Source: Monocercomonoides exilis (Eukaryota > Preaxostyla > Oxymonadida > Polymastigidae). From it: a DNA stretch of 64,000 nt. This document shows positions 22,841-33,429 of this stretch, in pieces. The stretch covers positions 1,974,001 through 2,038,000 of the forward strand of contig LSRY02000003.1 of assembly GCA_001643675.2 (NCBI GenBank), read 5' to 3'. The position numbers and the translations under genes are program-made. Each line of letters begins with the position of its first letter. Position 1 is the first letter of the stretch. The notes beneath the pieces are model-generated. The model made no database searches, had not been told where the DNA came from, and was given only the letters and a program-made list of their open reading frames with translations.

Positions 22841-24377
22841 ATGAAATCATTTTTTCTTCTTCCATTTTCGTTGATCTTTTTGCAAATAAAATCCTCCAAT
22901 TCCTCCTTCTCCATCCACTCATCCCTCTTCATCCATGCCCACAACCCCATCGATGGAGCCATTCTCCCAAACCTCAACAGCCCATCCACTTCCCTCTCTG
23001 CCTTCAACTCTTCTTTTCTTCATCAAACACGTTCTTTACAAAATGATCCTGTAAAGCATATTGGAACAGAATCTCAAAGAGCGAAACCTGGTAGATTGTC
23101 CTTTACTGCTTTGAATACCTACCTCTTTGAATGGTGCGAATGGTATAATTCTAACAGTGGATCAAGCGATGGAGGTGCACTTTATGTTATTTGCACAAAT
23201 GCAAATCTCACAATTACTTCTTGTTCATTCAATAAATGTTCGTGCACTAATGGATACAGTGGTGGGGCATTGTTCGCTCAAAATTTATTAAATGTCAATT
23301 TCGCAAAATCCAATTTCACAAGTTGTTCAGCTGTTCATGCAGGAGCTGCTTATGTTGGGTATCCGCAAACAAATTCTGTTTATTCATTCTCAGAAAACAG
23401 AGTGGAAAGTTGTTCAATATCTGGCTGGTGTGGAACTGGTTGGTATTTTGCTCTAAATAATAATCAGTTAAATTTTCAATTTCTGTTTTCCAAATGCAAG
23501 TGCATCTCAAATTCTGGTGGTGATGCTGCTGGTTCTTTAACATTCAATGCTCCTCCAGGAACCAAACCAAATCAATTTTTGGTTAATGATTGCCAGTTCA
23601 TCAACAACAAAGTCGAAAATCCAACTTCATATGGTGGTGCTGCGTTGTGTTGCACAAGAACATATGATTGGATGAATGAAGTCAAATTCATCACATTCTG
23701 CTTTTTCGATGGCAACACTGCAACTAATGGAAGGGGGAATGATGTGTTCTTCAATGGCAGCAGCATCACCCAATCTCCATTCAATCAGTGTGGATCAACA
23801 ACCCCAACTAAAAGAGTGTGGAATCAAGGAACGGCTGACAACGTTGAGAAAAATGACAGGTTTTGGCTTTTCTTTTCATATTTCTTCTCTTTTCCTGTTA
23901 TCTTCTCTTTTCCATCCATTTTTGCTTTTTCTATTTTCTTCTCTTTCGTTAATATATTTTTTGATTTCTTCTGCATTTCATCATCTTCCCTTGTTTCGTG
24001 TTTTGAATCTCAAACATCTTCCACTGTTCATCCAAATCCATTTCTTCATATTTCTTTCTCTTTCCATCTCTTCACAAATCCAACTTCCTGCCACATTCTC
24101 CTCTTCCTTCCATATTCTTCCTTTCATTCACGCATCTTCTTCCTTTCTTCCAAAAATGTCTTCAACCCTCTCAATCTCATTTCCATCAAGCATGAATCCG
24201 AGATCAAGAATTTCTTTCTCTTTCTTTTTCTTATTTTTATTTCTTATTTTTTCCTTCATCAACACATTTCCTTGTTTCCTTTTCATTTCATTCATGATCT
24301 CTGATTTCAACGCAGAATGTGAAGAATTTCAATCAGATGAAGTGAATGAAAAAGAAGAAGAAGAAGAAGCTGTGTGA
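22841..24377 (+). CDS. Beta-helix surface protein, paralogue 8 (type-2; predicted spliced TM anchor)
   Basis: The best-preserved type-2 copy. MKSFFLLPFSLIFLQ is a clear signal peptide. HAHNPIDGAILP lies at residues 32-43 and the Cys-rich beta-helix core at about 95-330: FEWCEW, GGALYVIC, SCSFNKCSC, SGWCGTGWYF, KCKCISNSGG, NDCQFINNK, FITFCFFDG, GRGNDVFF, QCGSTTP. Unspliced, the ORF runs to 24304 through a Phe/Ser-rich tail (487 residues). A phase-2 intron 23860-24190 (GTTTTG...ATCAAG) would give a 401-residue protein ending with a hydrophobic segment at about 349-373 and an acidic tail (CEEFQSDEVNEKEEEEEAV), stopping at 24377. The donor matches intron 1 of the kinase gene at 40242. Residues near 175-235 are almost identical to copy 7. 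Membrane anchoring is inference. Confidence 0.7.
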
Positions 24378-26140
24378 AATGTTGTTGATATATTTGAAGA
24401 AGAAGAAGAAGAAGAAGATGGTAATGATGAATGGATTGAATGAGATTATTAATTGTTGAAAATTGAGAAGATGAGAGACAATGAATATCAACGGAGAAAT
24501 TCATTGAAATTCCTTCTTCTGGATTTCTTCTTCTTCTGCAGAGGAGAAACTTCTGAATCATTTTTCACTTTCAGCTCAATCCTCTTTCTCACCAACAAAA
24601 AATACAAAGCACGCGTCAATCCCTTTTTCATTCCATCTCTTCTTCTTTCACAAAAAATCATCTTTCCTCAAAAACTATTCTTCTCCAAAGCCCAATGCCA
24701 GGCATCTTCGAAATATCTTGAATTTCATATGTCTGTCTGTATTTTTCCTTCCCTGCTTTTCTTCTTTTTCTTCAAGGTCATGCAATCCTTCGCTCTTTCA
24801 ACATCCTGAATAAAACAAAATTATAATCACTTCAAAAAAATAACAATATCTAACCTTCCAAACATATTTTAAAGTCAATAACTCTATGTTATCCTATTGG
24901 CAACTGTTTCCCTCCAATAAAAATTCATAATTCCTTCCTTTTTCAAGTGTTTCATCATCTGATTCCCCAACCGTCCTTTCCATCAGTTGTTTCTCCATCA
25001 AATGCATCGATTTCTGGTCCTTCTGAAAAATGTGAAATTCATGCATTTTGCTCAAATTCCATCTTTCTCATCATTGAAAAATATCATTGTTTTTCCTCTG
25101 ATAATATCATCTCCAATTCCCTCCCCAATCCCTTCATCCTGGGCACTTTCCATATGAATTCGCTCTCCCAACTCGATGGTCACCCTGCACAACGAGATAT
25201 CCCGCTTTCATTCATTTTCATTCTTTTCCGCCTCCTGCCATGAAAAAAACACAAAAACATTCAACAGATAAATATTCATATAAAGAAAAATAAATAAAGA
25301 CCAAACTGAGCTTTGACTGTTTTTTGCCAAGCACACTCATTTCCACAGCCATCATCATTCCAAAAATAAATCAATCTCTTCATTTCAGCCTCAGAATGGT
25401 CAAATTGCAGCACGGAATGCATCTCCACAAAATACATTGTATATCTCACTGGAGGGTCTTCTCAGCCCGTACACATTGTGGTGGATGTCCAGAGGGGTTT
25501 TTTCTGTTTTTGGCATGATCATCTCCTTTAATAATATTCTCAACCACCAAAAGAAGTATTTGAGGTTTATCTCATCAACACCATGAACATGAGGGATATG
25601 GGGCAGAGAAGAGATTGAAGAGGATTATTTGTGGGAGAGGGTGAGAGTTGAGTATATTTTTGAATGTTAATATTTCGAGAGGAGATTTTTGAATGAAAGA
25701 AATTCTGAGACAGAGGGATGGAGAAGAGCAGGTGGAAATTCGGAGAAGATAATATAATAAATATTTAGAAAAGTTGCTGAGGATGATAAAGAAGGTGATT
25801 ATTGTTGATGGGAGATATGGAATTTGAAGAGAAAGAAAAGAGGGCAAAAGCTTGAAAGAAGAAGAAAAATGAGAAATGTTCATATGAAAAGGGGGTAACT
25901 TTTATGAGAGGAGAAGAATGTTTTATGGAAGAGAATGGGAAAGATGAAGAAAAGGAGGGGATTGATATTTTCTGATGATTTGGGGGGTTGAATGGAAGAG
26001 GAAAAACGGAAAGGAATGGAAATTGAGAAAAATCAACATTCTCTATTTCTGAGGGAATGGAGAGGAAATTGCAAAAAGAAATTCAATTGGCTTTGGAAAT
26101 ATACAGCAATATTGATTTCCGCAATCTGTTCGTTACGCAT
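23860..26140 (+). repeat. Type-2 tail repeat, second of three
   Basis: Same order as 4299-6530: pyrimidine-rich start, tail exon (24191-24377), blocks near 24700 and 24950, the most conserved block at 25430-25590, and a purine-rich end. Copies two and three are closest to each other. The antisense peptide with FFWWLRILLKEMI is again open over about 60 codons. Confidence 0.65.
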
Positions 26141-27336
26141 TTTGTGATTGAATTTTTCAAGCCAATCTGAAGTTTATACATCAAATGAGACGTTTTGGCC
26201 AATCAACAATTTCATGCAAATTATTCTCAACTTCATAAATATCGTTCGACTGTTTTCGCATTTCTCAACTGCATCTTCTTCTTCCTCCTCATCGTTTCCT
26301 TCTTCTTCTTCTTCGTCGTCTTCTGATAATCCTCCTTCATTCAATCAACCATCTTCCTCATTTCTCGATTTGCAAACACAAAATTCGCCTTCTCACATTT
26401 CGCCTGTTTATTCAGCGACAAGCACGCCTGTTATGAATCGCATAGCCAAAAACACGCAAAATCTTCTTCACTCAACCATTTCTTCTTCTTTTTCTTCTTT
26501 AACTTCAACCTCTTCCTCTTCTTCGTCTCTTTCATCTCCTTCTTCTTCTTTGACTTCGTTCTTCCTCATTCATGCACACATTTGTACGGCATCTATCTTC
26601 ATTTCAACAATTGTGATCCTTCTTTTATTCTTCAACATCTTTTTCAACAAGCAACAAAAATGATACTATTTTTTCATTTCGTTCAACTCCCCTCGAATTC
26701 AGTGCCAGGCGCCATCTATCATTGCTGTTTGGAAAGATACAAAGAAATACTTATTCAATCAATGAATATCAGCAGAAATTATAGGGCAACGGAAATGATT
26801 CTATTTTTAGCCGAGAAAAGCTGATCAGAGGCATGCAATCAGCAAGAAAATCGTTTCTGATTTTTTCATTTGGAGGCTGAAGCATCTGAAGCGAAAATGA
26901 AAGGACAATGAGGCTATTATTGTTTGGAATGGCTGGGTTTCAAAAATAGCCTCCGATAGATTTCGTAGGCACGAAGCAACAGCGAATTGAGGAAAGTGAA
27001 ACGATGAGGAAGAAAAGGAATTTTGAGGAAAAGGCGTATTTGAGGGGAAATTTCAAAGAGGTGGTTGCGATAATCGGATACAAGCATGTTGAAATATGAA
27101 CGCTGAGGAAAATATAATAATTGAAAAACCTTCGAATATGATTGAAGAAATGCTATTTGAGAGATGAAATAGATGATTCCTTAAGGCTACGAATTTAATA
27201 TTTATTTGATGAAGAAGGGGAAATGGATGAAGAAATGAAAAAGAAGTGTTTTTTTCTGGGCTGATTTTAGACATCTCGAAAGACAAGCAATGATACATAT
27301 TTCAGTTGAAAAAGCGATGAAAGCTCAAGGATTTTT
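26141..27336 (-). repeat. Inverted intergenic unit downstream of copy 9
   Basis: Type-1 tail of copy 9, read leftward, then the spacer block facing the type-2 tail of copy 8. A plus-strand ORF at 26148-26663 (171 codons) is Ser-rich because of TTC/TCC runs and ends in a hydrophobic run. Related DNA at 6540 and 54820 does not keep it open, so I do not call a gene. Confidence 0.55.
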
Positions 27337-28614
27337 CTATGAAATGGAAAATGGAAGAAATTCTGATGAAAACAGAAAAAATACATCTTTTCCAGTGATT
27401 TTTGTATTTGGAGAACGGAATGTGAGAGTGTTTGTGGGAATGAAAGTGGAGACGAGAAGAGAGAGGGAGGCATCGCTGAAGGGAGCAACGCATCCGAGAG
27501 CATACTCCACAGTGGCACATGGGCTTTGCTGTGTTTTGCCACAGGCATCGGCATCAGTTCCACCATTTGCAACGATTTTGTTTTGGTTGATGATTGGAAG
27601 CCAGTCATTATACACAGCATTATCAGCTTGTCCATTATTATACACTCTTTGTGTTGGAGTTGTTGATCCACAATTCTCAAACGGAGATTGGGTGATATCA
27701 CTTCCGTAAAAGAACACATCATTCCCTCTGCCATTTGTTGCGGAATTGCCATCGAAGAAACAGAATGTGATGAATTTATTTCCACTCATCCAAGTGAAGG
27801 TGTTTGTGCAACACAGTCCAGCCCCTCCATAATTTGCAGAAGCAGTCAATTTGTTGTTTCTAAACTGACAATCATTGACTGAAAATTGATTTGGTTTTTC
27901 TTTCGGAGGCCAATGAAATGTGAGAGAACCAGCAGCATCGCCACCAGAATTTGAGATACACTTGCATTTGTTGAACAGAAATTGACAGGCTGAGGTCATA
28001 TTATTGAGCCAAAAATACCAACCGGTTCCGCACCAACTTGTTATTGAACAACTTTCCACTCTGTTTTCTGAGAATGTCCAAACAGAATTTGATCGTGGAC
28101 TTGTAGCATGGACTGCTCCTCCATGAGCAGCCGAGCAACTTGTGAAATTGGATTTTGTGATATCAATTTTTAACAAACTATTGCAATATAACGCTCCGGC
28201 ATGATCGCTTGCCGAACATTTGTTGAACGAGCAAGAAGTGATTGTGAGATTGGCATTGACACAATAAACCTTAAGTGCACCTCCATCGCTTGACACACCA
28301 TTTGAATCATTCCATTCGCACCATTCAAATTTGTGGCTGTTCAGATCAAACGAAGTCAATCTACCAGGTTTCGCTCTTTGAGTTTCGGATCCGTTATATC
28401 TTACAGGATCATTTGGTGAAGAGCGTGTTTGGTGAAGGAAAGAAGCGTTGAAGGCAGAGAGGGAAGTAGAAGGGCTGTTGAAGTTGGGGAGAATGGCTCC
28501 ATCGATGGGGTTGTGGGCATGGATGAAGAGGGATGAGTGGATGGAGAAGGAGGAATTGGAGGATTTTATTTGCAAAAAGATCAACGAAAATGGAAGAAGA
28601 AAAAATGATTTCAT
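27337..28614 (-). CDS. Beta-helix surface-protein paralogue 9 (type-1 end, intact)
   Basis: 425 residues from ATG 28614. The N-terminal 56 residues are nearly the same as copy 8 (MKSFFLLPFSLIFLQ signal peptide, HAHNPIDGAILPN). Core: FEWCEWNDSNGV, GGALKVYC, SCSFNKCSA, SWCGTGWYFWL, KCKCISNSGG, NDCQFRNNK, SWMSG-like TWMSGNKFITFCFFDG, GRGNDVFF, NCGSTTP. K-type C-terminal module (CGKTQQSPCATVEYALGC), then RSPNTKITGKD and a short Phe-rich end from the tail repeat. It converges with copy 8 and has a full 60-bp upstream element. Among the best candidates for an expressed type-1 protein. Confidence 0.8.
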   Translation of the reverse strand: MKSFFLLPFSLIFLQIKSSNSSFSIHSSLFIHAHNPIDGAILPNFNSPSTSLSAFNASFLHQTRSSPNDPVRYNGSETQRAKPGRLTSFDLNSHKFEWCEWNDSNGVSSDGGALKVYCVNANLTITSCSFNKCSASDHAGALYCNSLLKIDITKSNFTSCSAAHGGAVHATSPRSNSVWTFSENRVESCSITSWCGTGWYFWLNNMTSACQFLFNKCKCISNSGGDAAGSLTFHWPPKEKPNQFSVNDCQFRNNKLTASANYGGAGLCCTNTFTWMSGNKFITFCFFDGNSATNGRGNDVFFYGSDITQSPFENCGSTTPTQRVYNNGQADNAVYNDWLPIINQNKIVANGGTDADACGKTQQSPCATVEYALGCVAPFSDASLSLLVSTFIPTNTLTFRSPNTKITGKDVFFLFSSEFLPFSIS

Positions 28615-28674
28615 CGAAACACTCTGTTTTTATTTGTTATTATTCATTTTCGCATATCTCCTTCTTCAATCAAC
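28615..28674 (-). promoter_or_regulatory. Conserved 60-bp upstream element, copy 9
   Basis: On the minus strand GTTGATTGAAG begins 60 bp before ATG 28614, as in the plus-strand copies, showing the element moves with the gene in either orientation. Confidence 0.55.
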
Positions 28675-28725
28675 GTATTTGATTCGTTCGTCATCGTCGT
28701 CTCCTCCTTCTCCTATTTCTACTTC

Positions 28726-28955
28726 TTCACCTTCTTCTTCACCTTCTTCTTCACCTTCTTCTTCACCTTCTTCTTCACCTTCTTCTTCACCTTCTTCTTC
28801 CCCTTCTTCTTCCCCTTCTTCTTCACCTTCTTCTTCCCCTTCTTCTTCACCTTCTTCTTCACCTTCTTCTTCTTCTTCTTCTTCCCCTTCTTCTTCACCT
28901 TCTTCTTCACCTTCTTCTTCACCTTCTTCTTCACCTTCTTCTTCACCATCACCTT
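28726..28955 (+). repeat. 12-bp minisatellite, ACCTTCTTCTTC unit
   Basis: About 18-19 head-to-tail copies of a 12-bp unit, with a few CCC variants. Plus-strand frame reads Pro-Ser-Ser-Ser repeats, minus-strand frame Lys/Val repeats. It lies upstream of copy 9, where other copies have GAA-rich DNA. Confidence 0.85.
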
Positions 28956-29231
28956 CTCCTTCTTCTTCTCCTTATACTCCGTCTTTTTCTTCATCTCCTC
29001 CTTCGCTTTCATTATCATCTATGTTATCTTTCTTGTCTTCATCTTCAAATTAGTGTGTGCAATAATATCATCTGCAATTTCCTTATGACAAAGAGAAACC
29101 ACAGATTAATTTTCATGTCTTTCTCTTCTCTTTCCTTCTCCATCTCCTTCATTTTCATGTGCTTCTTCATTTTCATCATCATCATCTTCTTCTTCAACTC
29201 CTCCAACTTTTTCAATGCTATCTTCACTCAC

Positions 29232-29267
29232 TTGGAGTTGAATCGGAATATCACCTATCTGTTGCAT
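29232..29267 (-). other. Conserved 12-codon ORF followed by GTGAGT
   Basis: MQQIGDIPIQLQ then GTGAGT on the minus strand, same 36-nt length as the copies at 2258, 18355 and 47888. Confidence 0.35.
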
Positions 29268-30185
29268 TCATACGCTCCAATCAACAGAGACGCAAAATTG
29301 AACTAATAATTATTTCACTTGCATTTCTTTGTCTCAACAATCAATCACTGAACTAGTCTTCATTTTTCATTCACAATTTTGATGATGAAAAAAGGTAATT
29401 TGAACGAATTGATTTCATTTCATTCAAATCAACTTCTTCTTCAACTCCTTCTTCAACGAGCAGCAAAAATTATGTTTATTCAAATTCATTCAACTCCCAT
29501 CGAATTCAGCTCCAGACCTTGTCTTTCATTCTTACACAGAAAGACAAAAGAAATATTTATTCAAATAATGAATATCAGCAGAAATTATGATACAACGAAA
29601 TGGAAGTAACTTTTAGAGGAGAATAGGCTATTAGCAGCGCAAAATAAAAAAAAAGTGAGGTTGATTTTTCCCTTTTTCATTTGGAAGTTGAAAGAATTCA
29701 CAGAAATTGTAAAGAACAGGACAGGATAGGATATTTGGGGTGAATTGGTTACAAAATAGCCTTCAATTGAATTCACAACTTCAAAACTGGAGCAAATTGT
29801 TGAAAATGAAACATGAAGAAAAGCATTTTTGAGGAAAAGGCGTATTTGAAGGGAAATTTCAAAGAGATAGTTGAGCGAATCGGATACAAGCATGTTGAAA
29901 TATGAACGCTGAGGAAAATATAATAATTGAAAAACCTTCGAATATGATTGAAGAAATACTATATGAAAAGAAGATATAGATGATATAAAGCAACGAGCTT
30001 TATTTTCATTGGATGCAGAAACTAAAATAGATGAAGAAATATCGAAGAAATATTTTTATTTGAGCTGATGTTAAGGATTTTGAAAGAAAAGTATTGATAT
30101 ATGATTTAGTTGAAAGTGATATGAAAGCTTAAGAAATTTTCTATGATATGGAAAAAATCACAACAAGATGAAACGTTTGAGGAAA

Positions 30186-31550
30186 TTACAAGGAGATTAG
30201 AAAAGCGTCATCATTTCCAGTGATTTTTGTGTCGACTGCTCCGAAGGTGAGTGTTTGAGTTGGGACAAATGTTGAGGAAAGGAGGGTGAGGGAGGCGTCT
30301 TGGAGGAGGGAAATGAAGCCAGTGAGGGCATACTCGATGGTGGCGCATGGGGTCTGTTGGGGTCTGCCACAGGCATCAGCATCAGTTCCGCTATTAGAAA
30401 CGATTTTGTTCTGGGCGATGAGGGGGAGCCAGCCATTGAACACATCGCTTTCAGCTGTATTTTTATTCCACACTCTTTTCGATAGGGTTGTTGAGCCACA
30501 TTGCTGGAATGGAGATTGGGTGATACTGCTTCCACTGAAGAATACATCGTTTCCTCTGCCATTTGTGGCAGTGTTGCCATTGAAAAAACAAAATGTGATG
30601 AATTTTACTCCACTCATCCAAGTGAAGGTATTTGTACAGCACAGCCCAGCTCCACCATATGTGGTTGGATTTTCGACTTTGTTGTTTATAAACTGGCAAT
30701 CATTGATTGAAAATTGACTTGGTTTGTTGCCTGGAGGAGAATTGAATGTGAGAGAACCAGCAGAATCACCACCAGAATTTGAAATGCACTTGCATTTGGT
30801 GAATAAGAATTTACCATTTGATGGAAAATCACCAATCCAGAAATACCAACCAGTTCCACACCAGCCAGATATTGAACAACTTTCCACTGTGTTATCTGAG
30901 AATGAATAAACAGAATTTGATTGTGACCCACCAATACAATTTGCTCCTCCATGAGCAGCTGAACAATTTGTGAAATTGGATTTTGTGATATCAATTTTTA
31001 ACAAATTTCCGCAGAACAATGCTCCTCCTTCCCAGCCACCTGTGCAAGAACAATTGTTGAATGAACAGGAAGTGATTGAAAGATTTGCATTTTCACAAAC
31101 AACATAAAGTGCACCTCCACGATTTGACCCACCAGTTGTATCATTCCATTCGCACCACTCAAAGAGATAGCTATTCGGGTTGAATGAGTACATTCTTTCT
31201 AATTTCAATTTTTGAGTTTCTGATCCGTTATATTTTACAAGATCATTTGGTGAAGAGCGTGTTTGGTGAAGGAAAGAAGAGTTGAAGGCAGAGAGAGAAG
31301 TGAATGGGCTATTGATGTTGGGGAGGATGGTGCCATCAATGGGGTTGTGGGTGTGGAGGAAGATGGTTGAGCGGATAGAGAGAGATGAGTGCAGGGAGAA
31401 TGAGGGAATTGTGTTGAAATTTGTGTTGATGGAAATGGAAGTGGAAGAAGAGGAAGAAGTGGTTGAGATGAAAGGATTGAGTGAGTGAGGGGGAAGGGAT
31501 GGAAGAGATAGAGAGGATTGGGGAGAGGAGATGTTGGAGAAGAGAGTATA
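30186..31550 (-). pseudogene. Beta-helix paralogue 10 (type-1 end, no in-frame start)
   Basis: Open from 31550, right after an in-frame TAA, to 30186. A Ser-rich leader like copies 1, 4 and 14 comes before HTHNPIDGTILPN, with no ATG in frame. The leader is overlapped by another-frame ORF starting MNNNLASNINKHESS at 31621. Core: FEWCEWNDTTGG, SCSFNNCSC, GWCGTGWYFWIGDF, KCKCISNSGG, NDCQFINNK, SWMSG-type TWMSGVKFITFCFFNG, GRGNDVFF, QCGSTT. It is a hybrid at the C-terminal module: QNKIVSNSGTDADAC joined to GRPQQTPCATIEYALTGF. It ends GAVDTKITGNDDAFLISL. Cluster edge, no 60-bp element. Confidence 0.6.
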
Positions 31551-32437
31551 TTAAGAGTGAAAAAAGCCATATTAAAAGAGCTTTCGTGTTTGTTTATGTT
31601 TGAAGCCAAGTTATTGTTCATGATATAAAAATCATATTAAGTGTTTTCATTCAATTATCGTTCTGTCTGATTGTATTTTCTGTGATGAAAGCTCAAAAAT
31701 TCAATTGAATTGTTGTTCATTTCTCGTTTCAAATTATTGATTTTGCTTCATTTTCATAAGTATTTTTTTTTTTCATTAATGCATTTGAAAAATAAAAAGA
31801 CCATATTTTTTTTTTGAAAAATGCACAAATCAAACGATTGATTATCAAAACAAAACAGTTTCATCATTTTATGAAATTTATTTTCATTCATGAAAAGAAC
31901 ATCAAAAAAAGATTTCATTGTTTAGTGAATAAACATTTTGCATTTTCTTTGTATTTTCCAATAAAACTTAACAAATCTGATTCACCTTTGATTGAATTGA
32001 ACGGTTAAGTTTTTCAAAGATGAATTCAATAATTTCAAAAAAAGAATATTCATTATGAATTGGGTTGTTGATTTTCTGAGGATTTTATTTCATTGAATAT
32101 GGTTTTTGTAAAAAAAAACACATTTATGAACATTATTTTGGAGAAGGGGAAAAAAAGAAAAATTGATTCTTTGTTTTATAACAGTTGAGCAAATAAATAT
32201 AGTCTCTCCCTTTCATTTGTTTAGTAATTCAACTTCAAAACCCATTCAACAACAAAAACATTTTCTCGTCAATTCTTGAATGAAATAGTTGCAATGGTTT
32301 ATCTCTTTCGCACAGAATTATCTTATTTTCTTTTCTTCAAATTTTTTCGTTTTTTCTCTTTTCTCACTTTCAACACCATTCAGTTTTTTTGAATGTTTTT
32401 GAATTTAAATATGGGGGATGATATGGGTGATTATTTT

Positions 32438-32690
32438 GATATGTCCAAAATTTTTTGAAAAGTTCCTTTTGTTTGATTTTCAAATAAATTTAAAATTTCA
32501 TATTTCGATCAAATTTCTGTTCTCTCTCATGAAACTTCACAAAAATAGAAATAATACCAATGTCAAGATTTTGTTTTTATGATAGCGTAATTTTGTGAGA
32601 GGGAACAGAAATTTTTTCAAAATTTGAAACTTTTATTTAATTTGAAAATTAAGTAAATGGAACTTCTCAAATAAATTTTGACATATCATA
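32438..32690. mobile_element. Inverted-repeat element, MITE-like
   Basis: Arms of about 93 bp (32438-32530 and 32597-32690) are imperfect inverted copies, with GAAAAGTTCC/GGAACTTCTC and AAATTTCATATTT-type cores. The core AAATTTCATATTT plus TCAAATTTC also occurs in the element at 59312-59549, so these look like one family. No ORF inside. Confidence 0.5.
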
Positions 32691-32769
32691 TTTTTTCTAT
32701 CAAAATTTTTTAGAAAAAAATTTGTATTGCGAATTATTAAATAAATCCCAATATATTAGATGAATTTTG

Positions 32770-32890
32770 AATAGATTTTTCTTATTCAAATAAACTAGGT
32801 TTATTCAAATGAACTCATGTTTATTCGAATAGATCGAGTTTATTTGAATAAACTGAGTTTATTTAAGATAGACTGAGTTCATTCGAGTAA
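32770..32890. repeat. Degenerate tandem repeat, TTTATTCGAATA-like unit
   Basis: About six imperfect copies of a 17-20-bp unit containing GTTTATTCAAAT or GTTTATTTGAAT, some self-complementary. A shorter related stretch lies at 36770-36860. Confidence 0.5.
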
Positions 32891-33429
32891 CGAAAAAAAA
32901 AGATGAAAAACAAAAATTAAAAATGAATAAAAAATTGATAGCAAAAACATTCAAATATTATTTGCACAACAACAATGCAGTTTTGGAAATGTATTTTGTT
33001 ATTTTAGTCAAATTAATTCAAAGATCAAAAGGATCTAAAAGTTAATAAAACCGTCAAAATCCTTTTGCACTAATAAACGATTCAAAACGCATCAATATTG
33101 CATCCTTTGATTGTTGGACCTTCAATGTATGTAATCCACCTGTTTCAGCATGCGTTTAAAATTGAAAAAAAGAAGAATTTCATGAATTATGAAATGTTTA
33201 GCATTTTTTTAATTATCGCAAATAATGCTAATTGAAATAATGCTGAATAATGTGTTTGATTGTGTCAATGAATGTGCAAACAACTTTATTTCTGCTCTGC
33301 TTGGGCTAATAGCATTAAAAGACTTGAAAAAACAACCGGACAATATTTGTAATTGACATTATTTTTTTATAAAAAATAATTAAATCAAATAAGCTTGTCT
33401 TCATTATTTCATTGAATAATGAACAGAGT

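Larger units (their letters stand above)
28675..30185 (-). repeat. Intergenic repeat unit between copies 10 and 9
   Basis: On the minus strand: type-1 tail of copy 10 (30185-29400), then the 12-codon ORF (29267-29232), then the acidic or purine-rich part and the 12-bp minisatellite, then copy 9's upstream element. The ORF after MQQIGDIPIQLQ stays open through GTGAGT into an acidic stretch ([11 protein letters not shown]) to a stop near 29105, so an unspliced 50-60-residue acidic peptide is also possible here. Confidence 0.6.
31551..33429. other. AT-rich spacer right of cluster 2
   Basis: The first 850 bp match the spacer beyond copy 14 (57332-58160). A 64-codon ORF at 31814 recurs at 57575 only as part of that duplication. 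Further right are an inverted-repeat element (32438-32690) and a short tandem array (32770-32890). I see no gene. Confidence 0.6.

Noticed and set aside
26148-26663. 171-codon Ser-rich plus-strand ORF with hydrophobic end
   Set aside because: It comes from TTC/TCC repeats in an inverted spacer and is interrupted in the related spacers at 6540 and 54820.
28726-28955. CRISPR array
   Set aside because: The units are a 12-bp tandem repeat with no spacers and no cas genes nearby.
31814-32008. 64-codon ORF repeated at 57575
   Set aside because: It is conserved only as part of an 850-bp duplication; no codon-level signal can be seen.
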